NCBI GenBank assembly: GCA_036388555.1
Contig: DASVRP010000010.1
Location: 70,143-134,142 of the forward strand
Length of the DNA: 64,000 nt
From: UBA4665 sp036388555
Lineage (GTDB): Bacteria; Patescibacteriota; Saccharimonadia; Saccharimonadales; UBA4665
Direction: 5' to 3'
Within the stretch, counting starts at the first letter, position 1; every line of letters starts with the position of its first letter. The position numbers and the translations under genes are program-made. This document shows, piece after piece, positions 44,219 through 53,351 of this stretch. The notes beneath the pieces were generated by a model that had not been told where the DNA came from, did no database searches, and saw nothing but the letters and a program-made list of their open reading frames with translations.

Positions 44219-45607
44219 ATGTCTAAAAAACCAAGGAACTTCATCACAGCCGGCATCACCAAGGGTGCGGAACTGCCTGCGGCGATGCTCGACAAGACGA
44301 TCACGGCCGGGCTGCACGTCCGTGACTCATTGCCCGAGAACAAACTGCTCAAGAAGTCGGGCAACTACTGGCACATGCTGGGTCCCGGACTGACGACCGG
44401 CGCGTCAGATGACGACCCGTCGGGCATCCTGACCTATTCCCAGACTGGTGCCAAATATGGTTTCAACTTCCTTTGGATGGCACCGCTGACATTCCCGCTG
44501 ATGGCCGTCATCCAGGAAATGTGTGCCCGTATCGGCCTCGTGACGGGCAGGGGTCTGGCGGGGAACATCCGGGTCCACTTCAATAAAAAGATACTGATCG
44601 CCTGCACGACGTTATTATTCGTCGCCAATACCATCAACATCGGCGCCAACCTTGGGGCCATGGCCAAGGCCATGCAGCTGTTCAATCCGAACCTCAATTT
44701 CGCCGGCCTGGTCATCGGCTTCAGCGTCATCAGCCTGCTGCTACAGATCTTTACGCCGTACGTCCGCTATGCCAAATATCTGAAATGGCTGGCCCTGGTA
44801 CTGCTCAGCTACATATTCTCGACGCTACTGGCCAATCTGGATTGGAGCACCGTACTGAAACACGCCGTCGTGCCGCAGATCGGCTTCGATAAGGACCAGC
44901 TGCTGATTATCTGTGCCATCCTCGGTACGACCATCTCCCCCTATCTGTTCTTCTGGCAGACTTCCCAAGAAGTCGAGGAAGAGATTCTGAAGGGCAAGAC
45001 GACGCTCCGTATGCGCCGCACCGCCACCAGCAAGGAAGATGTCAAAAGCATGCGCATTGACGTCTGGACCGGCATGTTCCTGAGTAACCTGGTCATGTTC
45101 TTCATCATCGCTGCCTGCGCCGCCTTGCTGCACCAGAACGGCATTACCGAGATCACCTCCGCAGCCCAGGCCGCCGAAGCGCTGCGGCCGTTCGCCGGAG
45201 ACGCCACCTACTTCCTGTTCGCAATCGGCATCATCGGGACCGGTCTGCTGGCCATCCCTGTGCTAGCCGGTTCCAGCTCATATGCCATCGCGGAGAGCCT
45301 GAAGTGGAAGGAAGGTCTCTACCGCAAGCTCAACCAGGCACATGCCTTCTATGGCATGATCATCATCTCCATGATGGTCGGCCTGGCCATCAACTTCATC
45401 GGCATCGACCCGATCCAGGCCTTGATATATTCAGCTATCGCCAACGGGCTCGTAGCACCGCTGATACTGCTTCTCATCGTCCTGATGAGCAGCAACCGCA
45501 AGATCATGGGCAAATGGACCAACAAGCCTTCCACGACCTGGATAGGCTGGTTCGTCGTACTGCTGATGTCTGCCGCAGGGGCTGGCGCGATCTACGCAAT
45601 GTTCTAG
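44219..45607 (+). CDS. Nramp-family divalent metal transporter (variant)
   Basis: 462 residues with 11 or more helices. TM1 has GLTTGASDDDPSGI (DPS in place of DPG) and TM6 has ISPYLFFWQTSQE with no Met before the Pro. The canonical Mn/Fe-binding Met is thus missing, so the ion or substrate may differ. TATAAT lies about 40 nt upstream. The stop overlaps the convergent gene by 4 bp. Confidence 0.85.
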   Translation: MSKKPRNFITAGITKGAELPAAMLDKTITAGLHVRDSLPENKLLKKSGNYWHMLGPGLTTGASDDDPSGILTYSQTGAKYGFNFLWMAPLTFPLMAVIQEMCARIGLVTGRGLAGNIRVHFNKKILIACTTLLFVANTINIGANLGAMAKAMQLFNPNLNFAGLVIGFSVISLLLQIFTPYVRYAKYLKWLALVLLSYIFSTLLANLDWSTVLKHAVVPQIGFDKDQLLIICAILGTTISPYLFFWQTSQEVEEEILKGKTTLRMRRTATSKEDVKSMRIDVWTGMFLSNLVMFFIIAACAALLHQNGITEITSAAQAAEALRPFAGDATYFLFAIGIIGTGLLAIPVLAGSSSYAIAESLKWKEGLYRKLNQAHAFYGMIIISMMVGLAINFIGIDPIQALIYSAIANGLVAPLILLLIVLMSSNRKIMGKWTNKPSTTWIGWFVVLLMSAAGAGAIYAMF

Positions 45608-46017
45608 CTGGCGTACGAAGCGATGGCTTCAGGACGGCGGCGCCCAACCTGGTTCAATCCACCACCGGTGACTACGATCGTCGCGAGCGTACCGATGCCC
45701 AAAGTCTTGAGCCATCTGTCAGTTACATCCCTTTCGAATGCGACAGCCGCCCTGACTTTCCCGACTGCCTGAGGCGCCTGATTGCTGTCTGTACAGGCGT
45801 CTGAAGCAACTGCTTCATCCAGTTGTGCATCGGAATGTGTCTCGCGGAGTTCTTCCAGACAATAATCCTTGACCCCCTGAGATTGTGCAGTCTCAACCGT
45901 AGTGGTCAGTGCAGCATTACGTTCTTCGTTCACGTCTGCTATCTCGTGCAGGGAGAAGCCACCGATCGCAAGCCCGATGGTAGCGACGCCAAGTCCGATC
46001 CTAGATCTTGTTTCCAT
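45604..46017 (-). CDS. Small membrane protein (137 aa)
   Basis: Two hydrophobic segments (about 8-22 and 108-122) flank a soluble loop with Cys in DYCLEE and DACTDS. No family recognised. Expressed from a textbook promoter with only 6 nt between the -10 box and the ATG. Confidence 0.7.
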   Translation of the reverse strand: METRSRIGLGVATIGLAIGGFSLHEIADVNEERNAALTTTVETAQSQGVKDYCLEELRETHSDAQLDEAVASDACTDSNQAPQAVGKVRAAVAFERDVTDRWLKTLGIGTLATIVVTGGGLNQVGRRRPEAIASYAS

Positions 46018-46023
46018 TGCGCT

Positions 46024-46052
46024 ATATTATTATGTTATGCAAGCTTTGTCAA
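46024..46052 (-). promoter_or_regulatory. Consensus leaderless promoter
   Basis: Minus-strand TTGACA (46047-46052), exactly 17 bp, TAATAT (46024-46029), then 6 nt to the ATG at 46017. The clearest example in the window of a promoter that must yield a leaderless mRNA. Confidence 0.88.
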
Positions 46053-46067
46053 CTACAGACAGGAGCC

Positions 46068-47306
46068 TTATTCGTTGCGCAGCGCTTCGATCGGGTCCTT
46101 ACGGGCCGCCTTCAGAGCAGGAGCAGTACCAAAGATGATACCGACAGCCAGAGACACACCGGCGGCCAGGGCCACGACCTGCCAGCTGATGACCGGTTGC
46201 AGGGGTGTAAAGATACGCAGCAGCACGTTTATCAGAAGCGACAGGATAACTCCGATGATGCCGCCGAGGATACTCAACACGGTGGCTTCGACCAGGAACT
46301 GATTGCGTATCTGGCTGGAAGTGGCGCCGATCGCTTTGCGGATGCCAATCTCTTGCATACGCTCCGTGACTGACACCAGCATGACGTTCATGATGCCGAT
46401 GCCGCCGACAAGCAACGAGATGGCCGCGATACCGCCGATCAGATAGGTCAGCAGGTTCAGTATGTTACTTGTGACGTTGAGCGTCTCACCGGCTTTGAGG
46501 ACAGTGAAGTCCTCTTGGTTGCCATGCGCGGATTTGAGGTTGGTCGTAACCGCGGTACTTGCAGCCTGGGCAGCCGCTGGCGACTTGGCCTGCGCCAGGA
46601 TCTCATATATCAGTGCCTTGTTGCTGGTGATGTCCTGGGCGACCTGATAGGGGATGAATACTGCGCGGTTGAAGTCGGTCTCGAGCGCCAGCGGCGTCGT
46701 CTTGAACTCGTCGAAGATACCGCGGACGACGAACGGCTGACCCTGGAACTCGAATGCCTGGCCCAGCGGTACGTCCTGGCCGAATACTTCCTGGGCGACC
46801 TTGGCGCCGATGACGGCCCCGTTCTGATTGTTGTCATCGCTGGTGAAGAAATCGCCGTAGGCTATCTTCTGGTGGAGCACCTTCGGCAGGTCGGGCGTCG
46901 TGCCGATCATGACAGCTTCGGGGTACTGCTTCTTATCGAGCGACAACGAACCGGCGATGATGCTGAGTGGTACCGCAGTATTGATATCTTTCGTCTGCTG
47001 GACCACCTTGACGTCGTCATTGGTCAGCGAGCCGGCCGTGGTGTAGCTGGCGAATAGATTGACATTGGTGATATTGCCATCCTTGTCGCGCTTGACGATC
47101 TGGCCCGGCCGGATGGTGATCAGGTCTTTGCCGAGGCGGTTGGTCTGGGCGACTACCTGCTGCTTGACGCCTTCACCGATACTGACGACCGTCACCACCG
47201 ACACGATGCCGATGATGATGCCCATCATGGTCATCAGGCTGCGCCACTTCGAACTCCGGACGGAGTTGACGGCCGTCTTGAAGTTGCCCCGGGTAACCGA
47301 CTTCAT
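46068..47306 (-). CDS. MacB-type ABC transporter permease
   Basis: 412 residues. N-terminal helix (SLMTMMGIIIGIVSVVTVVS), a large periplasmic MacB_PCD domain, then three C-terminal helices of the FtsX domain (IGGIAAISLLVGGIGIMNVM and GIRKAIGATSSQIRNQFLVE). Works with the ATPase encoded just upstream (4-bp overlap) as a mechanotransmission-type exporter of an unknown cargo. Confidence 0.92.
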   Translation of the reverse strand: MKSVTRGNFKTAVNSVRSSKWRSLMTMMGIIIGIVSVVTVVSIGEGVKQQVVAQTNRLGKDLITIRPGQIVKRDKDGNITNVNLFASYTTAGSLTNDDVKVVQQTKDINTAVPLSIIAGSLSLDKKQYPEAVMIGTTPDLPKVLHQKIAYGDFFTSDDNNQNGAVIGAKVAQEVFGQDVPLGQAFEFQGQPFVVRGIFDEFKTTPLALETDFNRAVFIPYQVAQDITSNKALIYEILAQAKSPAAAQAASTAVTTNLKSAHGNQEDFTVLKAGETLNVTSNILNLLTYLIGGIAAISLLVGGIGIMNVMLVSVTERMQEIGIRKAIGATSSQIRNQFLVEATVLSILGGIIGVILSLLINVLLRIFTPLQPVISWQVVALAAGVSLAVGIIFGTAPALKAARKDPIEALRNE

Positions 47307-48166
47307 GGCCGTACCCGCTTGCTGCGCCGGACCTTGCGGGTCTTTTCCTTGAGCGACATCGACTCGCCAGCCTCGACCTCCGGCAGATGGTTCATAAGTG
47401 TCGATACGCCCGCCAGATCGTCTTCGACGGTGGTCGTCGGGGCGGTATACATGACGCGCTTGGCAGTGGCTGCAACCTCACCGATCGCCGTCTCCTCGTC
47501 ACGGACGATGGCGCCATCGTGCATGTACACGACGCGGCTGGCGTATCGCGTCAGCTCCGGATTATGCGTTACAAACAAAATTGTGTTACCCGCCTTGTGG
47601 ATCTCACTGAGCAGTTCCATGACCAGCCGCGAGCCGGCACTGTCGAGGTTGCCGGTCGGTTCGTCGGCGATGATAAGCTTGGGGTTGTTGACCAGGGCTC
47701 GGGCGATGGCGACGCATTGCGTCTGACCGCCGCTCAGCTGCCGTGGATAGTAGTACTCGCGGTGCTGCAGCCCGACGCGGGCCAGGATGTCACTGGCCTG
47801 GCGCGAGCGGCGGGTCAGGGAAGTACCCTTATAGGCCAGCGGCAGGGCGACGTTTTCGAGGGCCGTGAGGCGGGGGAGCAGGTTGAAGTTCTGGAAGATG
47901 AAGCCGATGGTGTCGCGGCGGTATTTGGCAGCGCGGTTGGGGCGGAGTTTGGCGACGGAACGCGAGTTGAGCGTGTACGAACCGTGCGACGGCCGGTCGA
48001 GCAACCCGATGATATTCATAAGAGTTGATTTGCCACAACCGCTCGGCCCCATGACGGCGACGAACTCACCTTCTTCAATATGAAGGGAGACTTCGTCAAG
48101 CGCCACGGTAGCGGCGTCGCCGAAGCCGTACAGTTTACTGACGTCTTCTAACTGGATGATGGGCAT
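47303..48166 (-). CDS. MacB/LolD-type ABC transporter ATPase
   Basis: 287 residues: Walker A GPSGCGKSTLMNI, signature LSGGQTQCVAIARAL (unusual TQC in place of QQR), Walker B LIIADEPTGNLD. The ~60-residue C-terminal extension ends in a basic KTRKVRRSKRVRP tail. TACACT ends 7 nt before the ATG (leaderless). Overlaps the permease gene by 4 bp. Confidence 0.93.
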   Translation of the reverse strand: MPIIQLEDVSKLYGFGDAATVALDEVSLHIEEGEFVAVMGPSGCGKSTLMNIIGLLDRPSHGSYTLNSRSVAKLRPNRAAKYRRDTIGFIFQNFNLLPRLTALENVALPLAYKGTSLTRRSRQASDILARVGLQHREYYYPRQLSGGQTQCVAIARALVNNPKLIIADEPTGNLDSAGSRLVMELLSEIHKAGNTILFVTHNPELTRYASRVVYMHDGAIVRDEETAIGEVAATAKRVMYTAPTTTVEDDLAGVSTLMNHLPEVEAGESMSLKEKTRKVRRSKRVRP

Positions 48167-48287
48167 TTGTACTAGTGTACCGCTGCAAGCATTTTAACCG
48201 CAAGGCGTTTTTACAAATTCCTGCCCCTGATAGCAGGATTACACAGCTGATTGTCAGGACGCGTGCTTCAAACCGCTTGATGCGGGC

Positions 48288-49796
48288 CTACTGGACGACA
48301 TTTTTGAGCGGTATGCTGACGACCTGGTACGTCCGCAGATTGTCGTCTCCCATACCAGCCGGGTCATTCTCAGTCGGTATGACAACTTTGTTCGTCCGGA
48401 GATTGATGGCCATCGACTCGGGCGTACCATGCATCAGCTGACGGGTGTTGACCGTTTTGCCGCTTTGCCAGACATGGATCTTCCCACCGCCCACTGCGAT
48501 GTTCCTGTTCTTGTAGGAGCCGACTCCTTGGAAGCGATTCTTATCGACGGGAATGACCGACTGGCTTGGTGACAGCGGCTTATTGGATCCTGCCTCCCGT
48601 GCCGGGAAGTCGAAATCAGTGCCGGAACGGTTCATATGCCAGGTGAAGACATTGGTTTTGCCGACGCGGAGATATGCTGCCGAATTGATACGGTTCGGCA
48701 CGACGGAGCGGTCGACCATGACCGTGTCGCCTATTCCGACATTGTCTTTTTCGGCCTTCGGGCTAAAAGTGACACCCGACCGGACCAGCACGAATTTCCC
48801 ATGTATCAGTCGCAGATCTTTACTGAAGTCGAACATACTGAAACCGAATTTTCCGGGCACGGCGACTTTGTCCCCGAACCATGCGACACCTCCGGCGTGC
48901 TCGTTGAAGGCGCAGAGCTTTTTGCCACAAAGCTTGGCCAGCTCGATATTCCGCTGGACCTTGCGGTCGAGGTCGACGATCGTCAACCGGTTGACATCTT
49001 TGCCGGACCGTTTTGAAACCTGCCCGGTCTCCGGGAGGGATGAATACCACGAGATCATAATCAGGTTACGCTGATTGGCAGGCTTGCCGGCTATCTTGAG
49101 GCCGACAGTCGTACCGGAAGTATCGATACCTTGCGGCTTCCAGCGTTTGCCAAGTTGCTGCTCGGACCAGCAGAAATTCGTCGCCCCATCCGCCAGGCCG
49201 GGGGCGCGTTTCTTGAACCTCTCGAATGCTTCTTTGCAGGCGCCGTTCTGAGGTTCCATCGGCGTCATGCCGTTACCCAGTACCTGCTCCAGCGTTGCTG
49301 GGGCCGCACCCGGAACCGCCTTCAGGCCGTCCATATTGAAATTCGTCCTGACGACACCGAACGAATTGTCCTTGAATTCGCTGCCGATGACCGATCTGAC
49401 GGCTTTTATCGGCAGGACGGCGACCGGGTCCCGGGAAGCCGCCCTCGTCTCCGTTTCCGAAGCAGACCTCATCTCGGTCTCGGACACCTCTTCCTCTTCT
49501 GTCATAAAGCGGGAGTCGCCCAGTAAGGCGCCAATGACGATCATCTTCAGTCCAGTACTGACGCCCGTCGCCGCCATCCGGATATTGTCAGCCGCACCCG
49601 GGACATCATCTCCGTACCGAAGCCCGTATCCTGTATCAAAGATGAGGCGGGCGGCAGCATTGCCGGCAGCAAAAGCACGTGAACCTATGAAATCGACAGT
49701 CCCGGTATGTTCCGGGTCCGGAGGGTTGTATCCGTAGTGGACCCCGGTACCTATGACAGCTCCGGCGGTGACAGCGGCGACCTTGTTCCAATTCAT
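48288..49796 (-). CDS. Exported protein of unknown function (502 aa)
   Basis: Preferred start MNWNKVAAVTAGAVIGTG at 49796, with GGAG about 10 nt upstream; 49805 (MRIMNW) is possible. After the N-terminal helix comes a Glu/Thr/Ser-rich region (about 90-115) and a ~370-residue beta-rich domain with repeated short strands (for example GGVAWFGDKVAVPGKFGF and RNIAVGGGKIHVWQSGK), which could be a propeller. No family recognised. Its M-x-W-x-K N-terminus resembles the GH3 protein at 50307-51656. Confidence 0.72.
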   Translation of the reverse strand: MNWNKVAAVTAGAVIGTGVHYGYNPPDPEHTGTVDFIGSRAFAAGNAAARLIFDTGYGLRYGDDVPGAADNIRMAATGVSTGLKMIVIGALLGDSRFMTEEEEVSETEMRSASETETRAASRDPVAVLPIKAVRSVIGSEFKDNSFGVVRTNFNMDGLKAVPGAAPATLEQVLGNGMTPMEPQNGACKEAFERFKKRAPGLADGATNFCWSEQQLGKRWKPQGIDTSGTTVGLKIAGKPANQRNLIMISWYSSLPETGQVSKRSGKDVNRLTIVDLDRKVQRNIELAKLCGKKLCAFNEHAGGVAWFGDKVAVPGKFGFSMFDFSKDLRLIHGKFVLVRSGVTFSPKAEKDNVGIGDTVMVDRSVVPNRINSAAYLRVGKTNVFTWHMNRSGTDFDFPAREAGSNKPLSPSQSVIPVDKNRFQGVGSYKNRNIAVGGGKIHVWQSGKTVNTRQLMHGTPESMAINLRTNKVVIPTENDPAGMGDDNLRTYQVVSIPLKNVVQ

Positions 49797-49947
49797 GATC
49801 CGCATGCTCCGATATACATGTGTAAACCTACTATATGCTTTTTTGCTACTACAGGCAAACATACGCCATGGTATGTCCTATCGGTACGCACAAGAGGGAA
49901 GGGGCTTTGCGTACCATTGCAGTTATGAGATGATAACCTATGCGCCT

Positions 49948-49970
49948 GGAGGGGTCGCCTAGTGGCCTAT
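49948..49970 (+). repeat. Partial duplicate of the tRNA-Ser 5' end
   Basis: 23 nt identical to the first 23 nt of the tRNA-Ser gene (50047-50069), 99 bp upstream. Sequence after it does not form a tRNA. Confidence 0.85.
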
Positions 49971-50046
49971 CGTAAAGACTGCGCGCAGGAGTTTACTCCG
50001 AGCACAGTTTGCAACGAAAGGCACGTACGAGATGCTCAGATAATCA

Positions 50047-50134
50047 GGAGGGGTCGCCTAGTGGCCTATGGCGCACGCTTGGAAAGCGTGTTGGGTGCAA
50101 GCCCTCGGGGGTTCGAATCCCCCTCCCTCCGCCA
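50047..50134 (+). tRNA. tRNA-Ser (anticodon GGA)
   Basis: A complete class II tRNA with a long variable arm. Acceptor GGAGGGG pairs with TCCCTCC, the D arm contains GCCTAGTGGCCTATGGC, anticodon loop CTTGGAAAG gives GGA, the variable arm is TTGGGTGCAAGCCCTC, and the T arm is GGGGG-TTCGAAT-CCCCC. Discriminator G and an encoded CCA close it. Reads UCC/UCU codons. Confidence 0.96.
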
Positions 50135-50175
50135 ACTTAATAAACCCTGTCGAAAGATAGGGTTTATTAAGTTGG
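50132..50175. terminator. 17-bp hairpin starting in the tRNA CCA
   Basis: CCAACTTAATAAACCCT (50132-50148) pairs perfectly with 50159-50175 around a 10-nt loop. It begins at the tRNA's CCA, so it could serve as a bidirectional terminator or processing signal; there is no clean T tract. Confidence 0.6.
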
Positions 50176-50184
50176 TTGAAGCCA

Positions 50185-50299
50185 GGAGGGGGATTCGAAC
50201 GGGATTGCCACGTCGGCAATCCCCGCCCGACAGCCCGCGCGGAAGCGTAGCGACCAGCGGGTCGAGCCACAAGCTCGAGGTCGGATCCCCCTCCCTCCG
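50185..50299. repeat. Structured palindromic remnant made of tRNA-Ser 3'-end pieces
   Basis: 50185-50200 is the exact reverse complement of the tRNA T-arm/acceptor segment 50111-50126, and 50285-50299 is an exact direct copy of 50117-50131. The two ends pair (GGAGGGGGAT with ATCCCCCTCC) around internal hairpins: GGGATTGCC/GGCAATCCC, CCCGC/GCGGG and TCGAGC/GCTCGA. It looks like a rearranged tRNA end or integration scar; it does not fold as a functional tRNA. Confidence 0.65.
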
Positions 50300-50306
50300 T
50301 CACAAA

Positions 50307-51656
50307 TCAACAGGTGAACTTCTTTTCCCGCATGATACGGACGACAGAGGCGTTCAGTTGCTCTTCGTTAGCAGGATCTTCTTTGACGAATGCTCTCAGT
50401 GCTTTTTTGGAGGCTTTTATCTGGCCACGAAGACTGCTGGAGTCTGCGACATACAGCGGCATATCGACGCCGGCTGCAAAAGACTCAGCCACCGCTTCGG
50501 GTACACTTTTGCCAGTTGCTTTGACGGCGACAGCGTTGAGTGCATCTACAGTTATAAGGCCGTCAAAACTGTCCTTTTCACGAAGTTGGCCGGTGACTGC
50601 TTTGCGGCTAAGACTGACTGGCACGCCTTTTTCCGAAAGTCCCGGTACCACTGCATTTGAGACCATGATGGACATCTTACCTTTGTATTTGTACGGTTTG
50701 TAATCCTTCTTCTGGATCTGTTTGAAGTCCGGAGTGATGCCGACCTCGTAGTCCGTGTTGGCACTACCGACACCACCCGGCCAGTGTTTCATCGTCGGCA
50801 GGATGCCAGCTTTTTCCCAGCCGGTTGCTTCAGCGGCGGCAAATGCTGCGACCTCATCCTGGTCACGGCTGAACAAGCGGTCGCCGAGCGGTGGGTCATC
50901 ACCTTGTGCGCGGTCTACGACGGTCCCAAGGATCCAGTTGATACCCAGCGGATTGAGCCGTTTGCCATGTTCCTCGATCATCTTGCCGGCTTGCTCCGGG
51001 GTCTTTGACGATGCCACTTCCGCCGCTGACGGCAGTTCGTGCATATCCTTGTAACGCTGTACGGAGCCGCCTTCTTCATCTGTCGTTACCAGCGGCTTAT
51101 ACTTCTGCTTCTTGATAAAAGCTTTGATCTCACCGTTCTTGGTGTATTTATAAATATATCTCTCACCTGGACCATCTTTTGGAGAGGGCATCAGCAGGAC
51201 TCCGCCGACACTCTCGTCGCTGAATACGTCCGCTGCGCTTTCGAGCGTGTCAGCTGGGATACCGACGACATGGGTCTGTCCGATACGGTCATCGAGCGGC
51301 ATCTTGGCGACACAGCTGGCAAGCGGATCATCTTCAGTATCGTTGCCATTGTTATCACCGGTGCGGCCGCGTTTTCCAGGCGCTCCGACACCTTTATTGC
51401 CATCTGACTCGTCTTCATTGGCACTAGTCGTGTCCGATGATCCTCCGCTCCAACTCCCTATTGCCTCTATGGCATTGGAGCCGAGGCGCTTGGCCCCTGC
51501 GATACCGCCGTCGACGGCGCCGACTGCTGCTGCACCGATGGCGTCACCGACCTCAGCTGCTGTATTATCGTATTCAAGCAGTTCATTACGATGTCCGACC
51601 CCGAGAGCGACCACGACAGCCAAGCTGGAAGCCGCAGCTTTTGATTTCCATGCCAT
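50307..51656 (-). CDS. Exported GH3 beta-N-acetylhexosaminidase-like protein
   Basis: 449 residues. The start has CAGGAG 9 nt upstream. An N-terminal signal anchor and Ser/Asp/Gly-rich linker (about 1-110) precede a GH3 domain: IGQTHVVGIP, TTDEEGGSVQRYKDM, PTMKHWPGGVGSANTD (the KH-x-PG motif) and SFDGLITVDALNAVAV. NagZ-type enzymes remove N-acetylglucosamine from muropeptides or glycans; export here means it acts outside the cell. Confidence 0.85.
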   Translation of the reverse strand: MAWKSKAAASSLAVVVALGVGHRNELLEYDNTAAEVGDAIGAAAVGAVDGGIAGAKRLGSNAIEAIGSWSGGSSDTTSANEDESDGNKGVGAPGKRGRTGDNNGNDTEDDPLASCVAKMPLDDRIGQTHVVGIPADTLESAADVFSDESVGGVLLMPSPKDGPGERYIYKYTKNGEIKAFIKKQKYKPLVTTDEEGGSVQRYKDMHELPSAAEVASSKTPEQAGKMIEEHGKRLNPLGINWILGTVVDRAQGDDPPLGDRLFSRDQDEVAAFAAAEATGWEKAGILPTMKHWPGGVGSANTDYEVGITPDFKQIQKKDYKPYKYKGKMSIMVSNAVVPGLSEKGVPVSLSRKAVTGQLREKDSFDGLITVDALNAVAVKATGKSVPEAVAESFAAGVDMPLYVADSSSLRGQIKASKKALRAFVKEDPANEEQLNASVVRIMREKKFTC

Positions 51657-51750
51657 GTCAGTCTGCTCCTGAAATCATTATGTACAATACTATAGACACA
51701 ATTGCGTGAAGCCGCAACTCTATGTTAGAACTGAGCAGCCTGAGCGGCTC

Positions 51751-52470
51751 TCAGGATATCTTGGTGCCGACCGGACGGCCCTCGACGACCTGCAATATGG
51801 TATCCGGTTGCATGGCATCAAACACGACGACAGGGAGGTTGTGCTCCATCGCCAGGCCCATAGCGGCCTTGTCCATGACCTTGATGGCCTGGTCGGACAC
51901 TGCCTGCTGATAACTCAGGGATTCGAGGCGTTTGGCATCGGGGTTCTTGGCAGGGTCGCTCTCATATATTCCGTCGACTTTAGTAGCTTTGAGGACGACT
52001 TCGCAGCCCAGCTCCAGAGCCAGGCTGACCGCCGCCGTATCAGTCGTCAGGTAGGGCCGGCCGATACCGCCGCCCACGATGACGACACGCTGTTTCTGCA
52101 GATGGCTGATGGCACGACGGTGGGTAAACGGGTCGACGACCTGTTCAGCGACGACATTGCTGATGGCGCGGGTCGGGACGTTATTCGCGTTGAAGATATC
52201 CGACAGGGCAAGTGCGTTCATAAGTGTCGCCAGCATGCCGATGTTATCGGCCGTCACCCTGGCGATGCCGGTCTTACCGGCCGCCGAGTCAGCCAGCTGG
52301 GCGCCGCGGGCATAATTGCCGCCGCCGACCATGATGACGACCTGGCTGCCGGCGTCGACGACCTTTTTAACCTCATCGGCCAGCCAAGCACAGAGCCCGG
52401 CATCGATGCCGCCGTCGTATTTGCCCGACAGCTGCTCACCGGAAAGTTTGAGGAGGACGCGTGTATACAT
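51751..52470 (-). CDS. pyrH: UMP kinase
   Basis: 239 residues, the bacterial hexameric UMP kinase. VLLKLSGEQL, MVGGGNYARG, ATLMNALALSD and TTDTAAVSLALELGCEVVLKA are standard. Makes UDP from UMP. TATACT lies 7 nt before the ATG; the xth promoter is divergent in the same 38-bp gap. Confidence 0.96.
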   Translation of the reverse strand: MYTRVLLKLSGEQLSGKYDGGIDAGLCAWLADEVKKVVDAGSQVVIMVGGGNYARGAQLADSAAGKTGIARVTADNIGMLATLMNALALSDIFNANNVPTRAISNVVAEQVVDPFTHRRAISHLQKQRVVIVGGGIGRPYLTTDTAAVSLALELGCEVVLKATKVDGIYESDPAKNPDAKRLESLSYQQAVSDQAIKVMDKAAMGLAMEHNLPVVVFDAMQPDTILQVVEGRPVGTKIS

Positions 52471-52508
52471 TGCAATCAGTATAGCAATTACTGGGCTATA
52501 ATGGTCAC

Positions 52509-53351
52509 ATGATCAAGATTTATTCCTGGAACGTCAACGGCATCCGCGCCGTCATCAAAAAGGGCATGTGGGAGCCGTTCATCGCCACCGAGCAGCCCGA
52601 CATACTCTGCCTGCAGGAGACCAAGGCCAGGCAGGAGCAGGTCGGACTGGAACTGCCCGGCTATCATCAATACTGGTACTCGGCTGACAAGCCGGGTTAT
52701 AGCGGCACCGCCATCTTCAGCAAGGTCGAACCGCTGCAGGTCGCCAGTGGTTTCCCAAATGACATCATCGAAGCCTACGACCTGGTCGGTGACACATACG
52801 GCGACCCGAACCGCGAGGGTAGGGTGGTCGCGGCAGAATTCGAGCAGTTCTGGGCCGTCACCGTCTATACCCCTAACGCCAAGGACGACCTCAGCCGCAT
52901 CCCGCTGCGTCACCAGCAGTGGGACCCGGCCTTCCTGGCATACTGCAAACAACTGGAGCAGGGCGGGCCGGTGGCGGCCGATGCCAACCGCAAGCCCTCA
53001 GCAGCAAAACCAGTCGTCTTCTGCGGCGACCTCAATGTCGCCCACACCGAGGACGACCTGGCCAATCCCAAGCCGAATGTCGGCAAGAAGGGCTTCACCA
53101 GCGAGGAACGCAGCGGCTTCCAGGCCTTCCTCGACAATGGATTCATCGACACCTTCCGCCTGTTCAACAAGGGAAATGGTTTTTATACCTGGTGGTCCAA
53201 CTTCAACAAGGCCCGTGACCGCAACGTCGGCTGGCGCATCGACTACTTCATGGTAAGCAAAGGCCTGCGCGACAAAGTATCAGCCGCCGCCATCCACCCC
53301 GCCGTCATGGGGTCGGACCACTGTCCGGTCAGCCTCATTCTGGACGTCTAG
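52509..53351 (+). CDS. xth: Exodeoxyribonuclease III
   Basis: 280 residues. Metal and catalytic motifs: YSWNVNGIRA, CLQETKA, FCGDLNVAHTEDD, GWRIDYFMVS and MGSDHCPVSL. Acts as AP endonuclease/3' exonuclease in base-excision repair. TATAAT ends 6 nt before the ATG (leaderless). Stop is followed directly by the next ATG. Confidence 0.96.
   Translation: MIKIYSWNVNGIRAVIKKGMWEPFIATEQPDILCLQETKARQEQVGLELPGYHQYWYSADKPGYSGTAIFSKVEPLQVASGFPNDIIEAYDLVGDTYGDPNREGRVVAAEFEQFWAVTVYTPNAKDDLSRIPLRHQQWDPAFLAYCKQLEQGGPVAADANRKPSAAKPVVFCGDLNVAHTEDDLANPKPNVGKKGFTSEERSGFQAFLDNGFIDTFRLFNKGNGFYTWWSNFNKARDRNVGWRIDYFMVSKGLRDKVSAAAIHPAVMGSDHCPVSLILDV

Noticed and set aside
49948..50046. A second tRNA gene starting at the upstream 23-nt copy
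   Set aside because: No anticodon arm, T arm or acceptor partner follows; only the 5' segment is duplicated.
50058..50303. Minus-strand ORFs across the tRNA-Ser region (GGGFEPPRACTQ-type peptides)
   Set aside because: These are the well-known false ORFs produced by reading tRNA genes in reverse; the sequence is explained by the tRNA and its partial copies.
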